Shown here piece after piece: positions 33,011-45,508 of a stretch of 64,000 nt of DNA (position 1 is the first letter of the stretch; every line of letters begins with the position of its first letter). The stretch is from the NCBI GenBank assembly GCA_025506515.1, contig CM046443.1:88610781-88674780 (forward strand), read 5' to 3'. A program made the translations under genes and the position numbers. The DNA comes from Flaveria trinervia (taxonomy: Eukaryota; Streptophyta; Magnoliopsida; Asterales; Asteraceae). The notes under the pieces were generated by a model, which saw nothing but the letters and a program-made list of their open reading frames with translations, was not told the DNA's origin and did not search any database.

Positions 33011-35268
33011 TGTAAGGCCACATTCTCGAGACGCTTAAAGCTGGTAAATCATTGCACATAAAACATATAACTTTACATTTAACATTCATAAACATTGTAG
33101 CGGAACATTAAAATAACTTTTCATTTCCTTATAAATGCTTTTGCAAGTTAATACAATCGTTCATTTCAAAACATCGTTCGTTCGCATTACAATGCAAAAA
33201 CATTAAACAAAATAATGCCATCCAAAAGAGCTAAGTAGCCGCCCCGTGCCATCCTCAGCAACATTACCTACTAACTGGAAACACATAAAAGTCAGCGTTG
33301 CTGAGTGAGTTCTAGTTTTATAATAAAACATACTTTGCTTTCATTAAAACCAATCTTTACTTTAGCATGTAATCATATATCATACGTACACATAGATAAT
33401 ATCATTATTATATTCATCATTCGTTCATTAACTTTCGTTCATTCATTCATTCGTCATTACCATTCACTTTCATTACTTCCATTCTCTTTTCATTAATACA
33501 TTCTTACATTCATTCATACGTTCATCATTACTTCGTTTCATTCCATCAATACCATGAACTTTACTCCACCGTCATGAATAAAGTAGGTACTGGGCCTAAG
33601 TCTAACATAGACCTTCCGTCATGGCGCACAGCAGCCTGGCCATAATACCTAAGGGTAAATTCAGGCGTACCATTGTCATGTGCTATACCCACCGTCATGC
33701 ATAAAGCGGATATTGGGCCTAAGTCTATCATAGACCTTCCGTTATGGCGCACAACAGCCTGGCCATAGTATCTAGGGTAAGCGAAAAAGTTCTATACATA
33801 TGGTCAATCACAAAGAAAGACTCTGATGTGCATCCTTCTAAGGTAGCTAACCCACACACCATTGGACTAACACCCTTCATTAGGCATGTTCCAACATACA
33901 AGGCTTGCAAGAATTTCTTTACTTTCCATCGTTCACTAATGCATGCAGTCATTCATCATGTTCTTCTTTTCATTATCTTCCACTTTACGTTACATAATAC
34001 TTTCATTTCATTCGTTAAAATTCCACGTAAATCTAAAGGAAAATAATCATACATAATAAGGAACATCAACATACACCGTCAATATCATCATACAGGGCAT
34101 CATCATACATGCATAACATACATCATCATACATCATGCATAAACATACAACATCATACATCATCATCATCCATGCCCGATATAACCTCCAAGGCCAAAAA
34201 AGTCATCTTACATGAACCCTCGGGAACCTTCCACGTCAAAACTTACATCTGCACTTTCCCTCGAAAGTCAGTAAATAAACTATGTTCCCTGGGGTGCACA
34301 AGCCCTACTTGGGCGTATTGGCACCCTTCAGTCGCATGGCCTCCCAGGCGACTAAACACTATGCGGATGAACACCAGGCGAATGGCCCTATGCGAATGGA
34401 CCCAATGCGGATGAACACATGTGTGAATGGACCTAATGCGGATGAACACCTGTGCGAATGGAACTAATGCGGATGAAAAGCTGTGCGAATGGACCTAATG
34501 CGGATGAACACCTATGCGAATGGACCTAATGCGGATGGACCTAAGCGTATGACCCCAATCGCATGCCCCATACCAATGAACCTCAGTCGCACGACTCACA
34601 AGTGTATGGACTACAGTCACATGACTCGCATGCGAATGAACCTTAGTCGCATTATTTTCGGCCGTATGGCCTCTTATCGCATGCCATTCGGTCGCCTAGC
34701 CCTAGCTGATGCAGAATGCAGTTCATCCAGAACCCAATCTGCACTTTTCGATCTCCAAATCCTCTCAAACCTGGTCTAAGCCCAAATCAACCATCCTAAA
34801 CCTTAGGAATACATACCACAACACCATTCAAGCACACACAATATCGAAAACAAACCTTACTCGCATCACACACAAACATATACATACGGGTTCAACACGC
34901 ACACACTTCAAAAACGGGTTTTACTATGTGTTCCAGCCCCAAATCAGTTGAAAACGTGTAAAAGATGGGTTCTAGAACTCACACAAACAGCCTCGTTGAG
35001 TGGAACTTCAATCCAACCCACTACACCTCAAATTTCACGCTCGAATCCACAAAAACCGGAGCTTGAGACCACTTTTCGTCCTCTCCTCTCTCTGTACCCG
35101 AAAATTGTGAGTGTGGGGGAGGGTGTGGGCTGCTTTCCCCCCTCTTATACCCCCACTCATTCAAGTTTTTTCCCATTGGCAAGTTCGGTTCCTCGACTTT
35201 GGACTTTATTTCTTTTCTTTCTCTTTTCCTTCTTTCTTTGGCTTCAAGGGAAATAGTCGGGTGTTACA
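33011..35268 (-). repeat. G1 solo LTR 'd' inside the 5' LTR of G1a
   Basis: A whole G1 LTR in inverted orientation, starting TGTAAGGCC and ending GGGTGTTACA on the plus strand (reverse complements of the LTR end and start). It is 2258 bp, the same size as the G1b LTRs. Flanks CTAGG (33006-33010) and CCAGA (35269-35273) differ from each other at two positions. Each is one change from CCAGG, the sequence at the paralogous site (32906-32910), so this is a decayed target duplication. It holds the GCG minisatellite (34300-34700) and has no internal region. Confidence 0.85.
34300..34700 (-). repeat. GCG minisatellite of solo LTR 'd'
   Basis: Units around TGCGAATGGACCTAATGCGG repeated at least six times (34380-34535), grading into CAGTCGCATGAC-type units. 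The regular part has a period of about 32 bp, longer than in the other LTR copies. Confidence 0.78.
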
Positions 35269-35816
35269 CCAGACTTTATGCGTTATGGAAGTCATTTATG
35301 TTCTTCAGCCCAGTTTCCATTTGTTTGGGGTATAGCTGATGATACTGATTCGGAAAGAGATACTGAGATAAAAAAAGAAAGTGATGAACAGTAAAGAAGA
35401 TAATAATGTTATTATCTATGTGTACGTACGATGTGTACGACGGTATAGTATGATTTGAAAGAAAGTAAAGAATGGTTTAAAAGGAAAGTAAAGTATGTTT
35501 TATTTTAAAACTAGAACTCACTCAGCAACGCTGAGTTTTATGTGTGTGTAGTTGGCAGGTAAGGTTGCTGAGGATGGCACGGGGTGGCTACTTGGCTCTT
35601 TTTGGATGGCATCCATTTCTATAATACTTTTGTGATGTAATGCAACAAGTATTTTGTAATGTGATAACGATATATTATTTTGCAATAGCCTATATAATGA
35701 AATGAAATGTCATTTTTGAATGTTTCCGCTGCAGTGTTTAAATAAGTTGAATGTAAATATATGTTTTATGTGCAATGATTGACCAGCTATGAGCGTCCCA
35801 GGAACGAGTCCTTACA
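35269..35816 (+). repeat. 5' LTR of G1a, second segment
   Basis: Resumes after the solo LTR, with the second unit of the ~120-bp duplication. It continues through ACTAGAACTCACTCAGCAACG and ends GAGTCCTTACA at 35816. Confidence 0.87.
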
Positions 35817-35819
35817 AGT

Positions 35820-35831
35820 TGGTATCAGAGC
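35820..35831 (+). other. Primer binding site of G1a
   Basis: TGGTATCAGAGC three bases after the LTR end, complementary to initiator Met-tRNA. Confidence 0.92.
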
Positions 35832-36175
35832 CAAAGTTTAAGTGAAACGGGTAAATTTTCAAATTAAACCTAAATCTTAAACTGAGAATGGGACGGAAAG
35901 GGAAGGGAAGGGATGCTAGTCCAAGTACCTGCGTGCCATCAGGTATTTTCTTAATGGTAACCAGTATTATTTGCGCACGTTATGAGGGTTATGTGTTGTT
36001 TATGGATTTAGATATTGTTGTAGTCAGGATAGGTAATGCTTAGGGTATGAAGAGTAAAGTAACTGGCTTATCACAACCGGCCACTATAATTAGGGATTTA
36101 CTATACTTGATATAAACTAAGCTGTTCCCTTGAATGACCATGTTGGTGTTTGAATCTTATAGTGTACGTTAGAAG

Positions 36176-37510
36176 ATGGCCGATGGTAGATCATCGAAGG
36201 CTTCACATGGTGGAGTCGTGGTAGACATGGTGCTGAACCACGGGCTACATGAGGAAGGCCTAGGGCCAAGAAAGTGGTTCACGAAGAACACGAGACCCCT
36301 CATCCATAGGGCGGAGACAAGAGTGCAAACCTGAGAGCCTCAGTGAAGGAGGCTGTTGTGGAAGAAGTTCATCAGGTCATGCAGAGAATCTTACCGTTTG
36401 TGGTGACCGAAGTTATCAAGGCTGTAAGGGAAGGTGAAAGGAAGGAAAGAAGTAGACCTACGGGCGAAAGAAGACAACCGAAGATTGAGATGGTGCTATT
36501 TGATGACGAAGAAGAAGATGAAGAAGAAAAGCCTGAGCTGGAGGCGGCATGAGGTTGTAACTATTAGGCATTTCAAATGTGCAATCGCCCTACTTTTGAT
36601 GGTAACGGCACTACTGTTGTTGCTCACCGGTGGGTGAGAGAAATGGAAGTTGTTCTGAACATCAGCGAGTGTCAAGAGGATCAAAAAGTGAAGCTTGATG
36701 CCCATTATTTTGTGGACTCAGCTTTATGCTGGTGGTACAATATTGTCCAGGCTGAGGGTAGTCGGGCTATTGGGAGGATGAGATGGTTTGAGCTGAAGAA
36801 GTTGGTGATTGAGGAGTTCTGTCCTCATAGGGAGATGGATAAGGTTGAGAGGGAGTCCTGCAGTTGGAGGCGGGGACTATTACCCATCAGCAGTACACCA
36901 CCAAGTTCAATGAAATGGCACAGTTGGTGCCTGATCAGGTGAAACCTCTATCATGAAAGATCAAGAGATATATACAGGGCTTGCCGACGGATGTCCGCAG
37001 GCACATGATCGCTGCCTGACCGAGCACGTTTAGGTCGATAGTTGACTTGGCGGGGAGGTTATATAATGAAAGGACTGTGGTGGTGGCTGAGGGGAGCAAG
37101 AAAGGTGGTGGTGACCAGAATTGGAACGGGAAGCGATTTGGACGTGGAGGAGCTGCTCCGAACAACAGAGGTACACGGGTGGATGACAGACATGTGGTCA
37201 CATCCGATGCGAGTTGAGAAGGTGTGTTAAGTGTGGACGAGAGCACACCGGGGAATGTAAAGTGGGATCCAAAGTATGTTTTCGTTGTGGAAGGACCGGA
37301 CATATGGCAAAGAACTATGGGGTAGGGATGTGTTTTACTTGTGGCAAGGAGGGCCACATGAGCAGAGACTACAAGAAGCCGAGGGCTGAAAGTTCTGGTG
37401 CAGGGAACAAGATGACCAAGACTGAAGGGCAGAGGGCGAGTGCCAGAGCGTTCACGATGACACAGGAGGAGGCTAGGATGGTCCCCATGTTGTGTCAGGT
37501 ACGTTTTTAG
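36176..37510 (+). pseudogene. G1a gag (broken)
   Basis: The likely start is at 36176 (MADGRSSKASHGG), matching MAGGRSPKV of G1b. An acidic stretch near 36500 precedes the capsid-like part (36577-36942), which has NISECQEDQKVKLDAHYFVDSALCWWYN, a typical retrotransposon-gag pattern. CCHC-type knuckles lie at 37214-37380: CVKCGREHTGEC, CFRCGRTGHMAKNY and CFTCGKEGHMSRDY. The final Cys is replaced by Tyr in the last two. Several frameshifts lie between 36230 and 37213. Confidence 0.82.
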
Positions 37511-38600
37511 TAAATCGAACTTTAGCCTCTGTGTTATTTGATTCTGGTACTAGTAAAAGTTTCATTTCTGCTGCTTTTATGCTAAATTGGCTGTTAGTAG
37601 TAAGAATATAGATACGCCCTTCGATGTAGAAACTACCATAGGTAAGTCTACCAGGATTTTGGAGACGATAGAAGGATGTGACATAGAACTAGAAGGTCAC
37701 AAGTTTCCTGTTAGACTGTTTGTGATGACCTTAGGCGGTTTGACATAGTCCTAGGAATGGATTGGTTGGCTGACTACGAGGCAAAAATTATGTGTCGCAA
37801 GAAGATGATTCAACTGACACCGCCTGACAGGAGTATGGTGATGGTTTATGGTGATCGAGTCATGATGATTCCGAAGGTGATTTCAATGGCGCTGGTGGGA
37901 AAGTGCATGAGGCGTGGATGTAGCGCGTACTTGGCTTATGTGAAGGATGTAGAACCACCAACACCACAACTGTCTGGTGTACCGTCATGTGTGACTTTCC
38001 AAATGTGTTTCCCAAAGATTTACCAGGAGTGCCACCTAATCGTGAGATTGAGTTCCAAATTGACCTGATACCAGGTGCCCAACCCGTTGCTAAGGCACCG
38101 TATCAGTTGGCTCTGACTAAGATGAAGGAACTGATGGAGCAACTGCAGGAGTTGCTAGACAAGGGGTTTATTAGATCGAGTATCCCTCCTTGGGGTGCTC
38201 CGGTCTTATTCGTGAAGAAGAAAGATGGTAGTATGAGAATGTGTATAGACTACCATGAGCTAATAAGTTTATAGTAAATAATCGGTACCCCTTACCGAGA
38301 ATTGCTGACCTATTTGACCAACTCCAGGGTTCCAGTTGGTTTTCAAGGATAGACCTTTGATCTGGTTACCATCAGCTGAAGGTTAAGAAGCAAGACATTC
38401 CTAAAACAGCTTTTCGCACACGTTATGGTCACTACGAGTTTCTCATTATGTCATTTGGCTTGACCAACGCGCCAGCTGCCTTTATGGACTTGATAAATCG
38501 AGTGTGTCGATCGATGCTAGATAATTAGTGATTGTGTTTAGTGATGATATCCTGATTTATTCAAAGAGTTAGAACGAACATGCCGGTCATATTCGTGAGG
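37511..38600 (+). pseudogene. G1a protease and first part of reverse transcriptase
   Basis: Protease active site DSG at 37540-37548 (VLFDSGTSKSFIS), then MDWLADYEAKIMCRKK (37757). RT entry is at about 38040 ([20 protein letters not shown]), with [20 protein letters not shown] (His in place of Arg) and [21 protein letters not shown] near 38420. The catalytic box reads VFSDDILIYS near 38535-38565, with Ser where plant Gypsy RTs usually have Ile. Stops occur near 37590, 38272 and 38526. Confidence 0.82.
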
Positions 38601-40799
38601 TGTTGGAGACGTTGAGAAGGGAGAAGTTGTATGCTAAATTCTCCAAGTGCGCGTTCTGGTTGCGCGAAGTTCAATTTTTGGGTCATGTGGTGAATCCCGA
38701 GGGGATTATGGTGGATCCGGAAAAGGTGGAGGCAGTGATGCAATGGAAGTATCCAAAGACGCCATCCGATATTCGTAGTTTCTTGGGTTTGGCGGGCTAT
38801 TACAGAAGATTTATCCAAGACTTCCCTAAGATAGCTTCTCCGTTGACTAAGTTGAACCGTAAGGATGTAAAGTTTGTATGGGGTCAAGCTTAATATAAGG
38901 CATTCGAGGAGTTAAAGGCGAGGCTGACTCAAGCTCTAGTTTTGTCATTACCCGATGGAAGCGATGATTTGGTGGTTTATTCAGATGCTTCATACTCGAG
39001 GTTGGGATGTGTATTGATGCAAAGAGGAAAGATTATTGCCTATGCATCCCGACAATTGAAAGTTCATGAGGTTAATTATCCTACTCATGACTTGGAGCCA
39101 GTAGTTGTGGTCTTCGCGTTAAAGATATGTAGGCACTACCTATGTGGTACAAAGTGCACCATATTCACCGACCACAAGAGCTTGAAGTACTTCTTCGAGT
39201 AAAAGGACCTGAACGTAAGGCAGCGGAGATGGTTGGAGCTCATAAAGGATTATGATTGCGAGATCCATTACCATCCGGGCAAATCCAAAGTGGTGGCGGA
39301 TGCCCTTAGCCAGAAAGAGAGACCCCAACCAATTCAGGTGAAAGCTTACCGGTTGATCATTACCTCCAATGTGATGAAGCAAGTCAAGGAGTTTCAAGAT
39401 GAGGCATTGAAAGAAGATCATCTTAATTCTGAAAGGATGAGAGGTCTGATTGCGGAATTGGGTGAAAACACTCTCGGTGTTAGAACCCGATCTGGACGGA
39501 TGTGGATTCCTCGTTTTAGGGATCTACACATGAAGATTATGGATGAAGCTCATAAAACTCGATACTCTATTCATCCTGGTGCTACAAAGATGTACCAAGA
39601 CATGAAGAAAGATTATTGGTGGCCGGGCATGTAGCGTGATATGGTGGAGTATGTGAGTAAATGTGTTACTTGTTTACAAGTGAAGGCCGAGCACCAAAAG
39701 CCGTAGGGGAAGATCCGACCTTTGGATATACCGGTGTGGAAGTGGGAGCACATCACCATGGATTTTATTACGAAGCTACTGCATACCCCGAAAGGGTATG
39801 ATGCCATATGGGTGATAGTTGACCGTTTGACGAAGAGTGCCCACTTCCTACCAATCCGCGAGACACATTCATCCGAGAGGTTGATGGATCTATTTATCAA
39901 GGAAATTGTAACTCGTCATGGTGTGCCGGTGTCTATTGTGTCCGACCGTGACACCCGGTTTACATCAAAATTTTGGAGGAAATTCCACGATGTTATGGGG
40001 ACGAGATTACACATTAGCACGGGTTATCATTCTCAGACCGATGGTCAGTCAGAAAGAACGATTTAGACGCTTGAATATATGCTTCGGGCATGTGTCATTT
40101 ATTTTGGAGGAAGTTGGGATGACCACTTACTATTAGCTGAGTTCTCATAACAACAGTTATCATGCCAGCATTGGTATGCCCCTTTATGAGATGCTATACG
40201 GAAGGAGGTGTAGAACACCCGTTTGTTGGGGTGATATTGGTCAGAAGGAGTTAGGGAGCGTCAAGGTGATCGAGGATACGACTGAGAAGCTTGAAAGGAT
40301 CAAAGCCTTCATGAAGGCAGCCAAAGATAGACAGAAGTCGTATGCTGATAAATGACGTAGACCGATTGAGTTCCAGGTGGGTGGCAGGGTTATGTTGAAA
40401 GTTTGGCCTTGGAAAGGTATCGTTTAGTTCAGAAAGCGGGGCAAGTTGAGCTTGAGATACATAGGGCCTTTCCGAATCATTGCTAGAGTAGGAGAGGTGG
40501 CCTATAGATTGGAGCTACCAGATGAGTTAAGTGGAATTCACCCGACATTCCGTGTATCTCATCTGAGAAACTGCTTAGTAGATAAGGATATGATTGTATC
40601 ACTGGAGGATATTGAGGTAGATGAACGACTCAATTATGTGGAGCAACCAGTGGCGATCATTGATCGTAAAGAGAAGAGGCTAAGGAATAAATTGGTTCCT
40701 TTTGTTCGTGTACAGTGGAAGCACAGGAAGGGATCTGAGTCTACGTGGAAGACTAAACAAGAGACGAGACAACATTACCCATGTTTGTTCGAGGAATAA
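38600..40799 (+). pseudogene. G1a RT thumb, RNase H, integrase and chromodomain
   Basis: RT thumb: [22 protein letters not shown] (38630 onward). RNase [35 protein letters not shown] and [12 protein letters not shown] (38942-39202), with all three acidic positions present. Integrase: the zinc domain near 39580-39690, WEHITMDFITKL at about 39750, and VSIVSDRDTRFTSKFWRKF near 39935. The Gly/Pro/Tyr region YIGPFRIIARVGEVAYRLELP starts at 40449. The chromodomain end is VRVQWKHRKGSESTWKTKQETRQHYPCLFEE (two adjoining parts, 40705-40796), stop at 40797-40799. In-frame stops at 38891, 39199, 39632 and 40065 disable it. Confidence 0.85.
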
Positions 40800-40824
40800 C
40801 AGGTTTCGGGGATGAAACCTATAT

Positions 40825-40837
40825 AAGGGGGTGGACT
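40825..40837 (+). other. Polypurine tract of G1a
   Basis: AAGGGGGTGGACT immediately upstream of the 3' LTR start at 40838. The matching tract of G1b on the minus strand is AAGGGGGGTGGAC. Confidence 0.8.
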
Positions 40838-40990
40838 TGTAACACCCGGCTATTTTAACCAAAGAAAGAAGAAAAAAAGAAAAAAAAGATATAAAGCCCA
40901 AGTAGAGGGAGTGGACTTGTAACACCCGGCTATTCTAACTAAACAAAGAAGAAAAAAGAAAGAAAATATATAAAGCCCAAGTAGAGAGAC
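40831..40990 (+). repeat. 80-bp tandem duplication across the PPT/LTR junction of G1a
   Basis: 40831-40910 and 40911-40990 both start GTGGACTTGTAACACCCGGC and end AAGCCCAAGTAGAG. Each copy carries the end of the polypurine tract and the first ~70 bp of the LTR. The 5' LTR has this head once. Confidence 0.88.
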
Positions 40991-41160
40991 TAAAGGTGAC
41001 AAAAAGTATAAATCTATTATAATTTTGTACAAAAGTAACATGGCTGCCCATGCCATGCTACTTTTCACCTTTCTGTTTACGGATTTCAGAGAGAAAAAGA
41101 GAAGAGTTTTCGGGTTCCTTGCAGAATAGAAGGAAAAAATGCAAATTTAAGGTAATATAT
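40838..41160 (+). repeat. 3' LTR of G1a, first segment
   Basis: TGTAACACCCGGC start with the duplicated head, then the block CATGGCTGCCCATGCCATGC shared with the 5' LTR. It stops at GGTAATATAT, where an LTR-like element is inserted. Confidence 0.87.
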
Positions 41161-43642
41161 TGTAACATCTTGTATTTTTGGTTAACTAATAGTTAATCTC
41201 GTTTATTCTGTAGGGACTATTAATGCCTTTTCATGAAACTTGTGGGTAGTTGTGTGATCTATTCTTAATCCTTTAATATAAAAGATTATAGTTTATCTAT
41301 TGTTTTGAACATAAGAATTATGGTAAATAATATTTTATAATAAAAATAATATCAACGTTAATAATAAAAATAATATTAATAATAATAACAACAATAAATG
41401 ATAACTATAATAATAATAATTTATAAAAAAAAATCATTAAACTTAAAAATGTTAAAACTTAAAGTAATAAAGTTGAGGGGGGTGTTTTTGCCATTTTAGA
41501 AACTTAATATGGGAGTTTTTGCATAAAATAATAAACATGCTTAACTTGAGGGACCATTTGTGTAATTTTTGAAAAAAAAAACCCAAACCATTTCCCCCCT
41601 AACCCCGCTTTTCCGGCCAAGCCTCCGGCTACCACCGGCTATGGCTCCGGTGCGCGTCAAAACGCCTCAAAACACTCGGTTTTTACACACAAACCGACCC
41701 AAACCGTTTCGTTTACGTGATTCGAACCTGAATGCGCACTTTAAACGCGTTTAAACACCGGTTACAAACCCAAATCGATCGACTAACCGAAACCCATTAA
41801 TCTTATAGCCGTTTAGGCATTAAAACTCTGTAATAATTCAATTGAATGAACCTAAACGGCTATCTAACTACGATTAATCGTCCACACCTCCTAATTACCC
41901 TGAAATCACACAAACAGAGTTATACGATTACCCCCTCATCGCGAATCTGCTACCATTCGAACCCCATCTTCCAAGCTTCAAAACTCGAAATTGATACAGG
42001 GTTTTTCATCCTCGAGGTCATTAGAAACTATCTGTGCATTGAATTTGATTATCATCATCATTTGAGCATCAAACCGGTTTACGTGGCCGCGAATTGTTCT
42101 TCGTCGTGTTCATCTCGAATTCATCATCAATCGGGTAAATAAACAACAATTATATACGCGTAATCACATGGGGAATCAAAGCCCCATGTTGTTTCTCTTA
42201 AACATCATCGATTTGACCTTCAATTTCGATTCAAATCAAACTAGGGTTCATACGAATTTGGGGCTATTCTAAAACGGATGTTTTTAAGATTAGAGAACCA
42301 AGTAAAACCGCGGCTAAGGCCTTGGTTCACTGGTTCCCCACTTACATCCCGATTAGAGGTCCCGGGTTCGAACCCGGCGACCTCCAATTCAATTGTTTTG
42401 GCTTTTCAGCCTTTTAAAAAATATATAAAATTCTCTAAAAATTATAAAAAGAGATTTTGTAAACTTCGGTTATTTTTAAAGCTATCCTACTATTTTACTA
42501 CAAATTTACCACTTTAAAAACCTTAACAATTTTCTTATAAAATAAAATTTTAACAAAGTTATTTTTATAAGAATAGACTATATATAATATTGGTAAATCA
42601 TGTAATTATTATTTAAATACTATACAATTAAGGATTGAATATGATAATTATAGAATTTATATATTTTATAATTAACCTTCACAAATTGTTATAAAGGTTT
42701 TTAAAATTGGATACATGACATTTTCTTTTAGATTAAGCTTATATATGATATCTCTAACCAACGTCATTTAACACCGCAAAATACCAATTTGAAACCTTAG
42801 CCTCGTTTAACTATTAATTATTCTAAATTGTAACCTTGTAATATATACTTGTTTTAGGTGCGTTGTGAAGGTCTACGTTGAACGTTGCTTGTTATTATTC
42901 TTAATAATCATCAAATATATATTATTTGGTCATGTGAGTTTTCCTTGCCCCTTTTTACCTTTTTCACACTATTTTGGGGTGGAACATGTTATCCTATTAT
43001 CTTTACACTTGCACACATTTTTGAGACTTGTAAAACGTTATGGCAATTCCTCATGTAAGTTGTGGTTAGTTGGACTTTTTGTGATTACCATGTTATGGCA
43101 CTATATGTACAATCATTAACTATTGCTAGCCCAGTGAAGTCATAGATCTATGGGCAAGACAAGCCTGCTTGGTTGACCCAAGTACACTTAACTGATCGTA
43201 TATACTTTAAACATTTGAGACTTGTAAAATTTTGTCGAGGTTTGATTGTTGCATTGTTCATGACATCCCTAATCACAATGTTCACTAACTTATGACTTGA
43301 AATGTCATCTTTTATATATGCTATGTATTTAAAACTATGGAATGCTCACCAACATTATTGTTGACCTCTTTATTTTTAACAGGTTTCAGGAAATGCCCAA
43401 GTTTGATTATCTACACATTGAAGCTAGCACATCTAGGGATGGACCTAGATTAATAAATAAAATAGGATGAATTGTTACATTTTATGTTACGTTTTTTTTA
43501 TATCCTTTGAGACTTATGTTTGTAATGCGACAAATGAAATTTATGTGTAGAATATATTTGGATTATTAATAGCGTTATGTGGCTATGAACGATCTTAACT
43601 CTCACTCCTCGACGTTTCCGCCGTCAAGGTTGGGGTGTGACA
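41161..43642 (+). mobile_element. Solo-LTR-like insertion G3 in the 3' LTR of G1a
   Basis: The insert begins TGTAACATC and ends GGGGTGTGACA, the TG...CA form of plant Gypsy LTRs. Comparison with the 5' LTR (GGTAACAATGCATGG at 31620) shows the host LTR resuming at 43643. No gag or pol motif is present in the 2.48 kb. Flanking pentamers TATAT and TAATT do not match exactly. Most likely a solo LTR of another family left by LTR-LTR recombination; a non-autonomous element remains possible. Confidence 0.7.
42323..42385 (+). other. tRNA-like Pol III promoter module (SINE head or tRNA relic)
   Basis: Box A-like TGGTTCACTGG (42323-42333) and a perfect box B GGGTTCGAACCC (42364-42375) are separated by about 30 bp, as in tRNA genes. 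AGAGGTCCCGGGTTCGAACC resembles the head of plant tRNA-derived SINEs. No acceptor stem pairs with the CGACCTCC end, so it is not a working tRNA gene. Confidence 0.6.
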
Positions 43643-45508
43643 TAATTCATGGTTTTTTGTTGTTCTTAACTGGTTATATCCTCGGGTGTGTGCTTATGTA
43701 TGTTTGTATGTGTTCGGGTGTGTTTTTAGTGGGTTTCTAGGTGTGAACTTGTACCAAACGGGTTTGAAGGAAGTCTTACCCGAAGAGGCTAGTAAGGTGA
43801 GTTCTAGAACCCCCTTTTTACATGTTTTTAAACTACTTTGGGGCTGGAAATGCATGTATGTACATTTTTATAAAAGTTGGGTTTTGTACCCGTATGTGTG
43901 TATGTGTGTATGTTGCGGGTGGGGTTTGATTTTGGGCTATGTTTATGTATGATGATGTTATGTATATGTTTCTAAGGCTTAGAATGCATGATTTAAGCTT
44001 ATAATAAGTTTGAGAATGAATGGGAACTGAATTATGATGTTTAAGTGTGAAATAGGCTGCTCATGCGCCCAAATAGGATTCATGCGCCTAGTATGTACTG
44101 CCTAAGTGTTCCCATGCACCCGAAACCTCATGCGCCCATATAGTGGTCATACTCCTTGAAATAGGCAAAATTGGACTAAGTATTCATGTATCTAGAATAG
44201 CTCATGCGCCTAAGCACTCATGCGCCTAAGCACTCATGCACCAGCATAGTGCTCATGCGCCTAGAATTGCCCAGAATAGACTAAGTGTTGCTCATGCGCC
44301 CCAATAATGTTGATGCGCCTGAAATTTTCCCGATGTGCCTAAGTGTTCCTCATGCGTCTGAATGGTGCTCATGCGCCTAAGGACTTAGATTATTTTCTGA
44401 CTTTTTGGGGAAAAATGTTAAAGTAGGCTTTGACTTGGGATGTTCCCGGGGGCATATTAAGTTGACTTTTTGAAGTCAATGGTGATGTGACGGGCATAGT
44501 ATGATGATGTATGTTTGATGCTTTTTGCATTATGGTATGTTGCATGTATGTTATGCATGTGTGATGGTTCCTTGTATGGCGATGTGATAGGTGACTATGT
44601 TTATGTTCATGTTATGTATGTTTATCTTTCCCATGTTTTACGCGTTATAGTTGTGAAAGAAATGATAAGGTATTATGTAACGTAAAGTGAAAGATAATAA
44701 AAAATGGAACATAATGATAGAATGCGTGAATTAATGAAAGAGAAAGTAAAGAAAGGCTTGCAAGCAAAATGTATGGAGGTGCACGGCTCTAAAATGCTAT
44801 AAGCTCAACTATGTGTAGTTTACTTAACCTCTAAGGATACACGTAGGGGTCCAGTCTTTGTGATTGGTCAGTGATATAGTACATGGTTTATAGTGATTAC
44901 TCATCTCAGTGCTTGTGCCAGGCTTTGTGCGTTATGGAAGTCATTTATGATCTTTCGCCCAGTACCCCATTTGTTTGGGTTGTAGAATACAGTTGGGATC
45001 TTTGTCGCTTACCCCGTTGCTGGTGCCGGGATTTGTGCGTTATGGAAGTCATTTAATATCTTCGGCCCACTACCCGATTTGTTTGGCGTATAGCTGATGA
45101 CACTAATCCGGAAAGAGATACAGAGATAAAAAAAGTGATGAACAGTAAAAAAGATAATAATGTTATTATTTATGTGTACGTATGATGTGTGATCATGTAC
45201 GACGGTATTGTATGATTTGAAAGAAAGTAAAGAATGGTTTTAAACGAAAGTAAAGTATGTTTTATTTTAAAACTAGAACTCACTCAACAACGTTGACTTT
45301 TACGTGTTTCCAGTTGGTAGGTAAGGTTGCTGAGGATGACACGGAGCCGCTACTTGCCTCTTTTTGGATGGCATCCATTTCTATAATGCTTTTGTGATGT
45401 AATGCAACAAGTATTTTGTAATGTGATAATGATGTATTATTTTACAAAAGCCTTTATAATGAAATGAAATGTTATTTTTAATGTTTCCGCTGCAGTGTAT
45501 AAAAAAGT

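Noticed and set aside
41569..42142. ORFs of 61 and 98 residues in the G3 insertion
   Set aside because: Short, without domains and without conservation evidence; they lie in LTR-like sequence.
42316..42390. Functional tRNA gene
   Set aside because: Box A and B are present, but the acceptor and anticodon stems cannot be paired into a cloverleaf.
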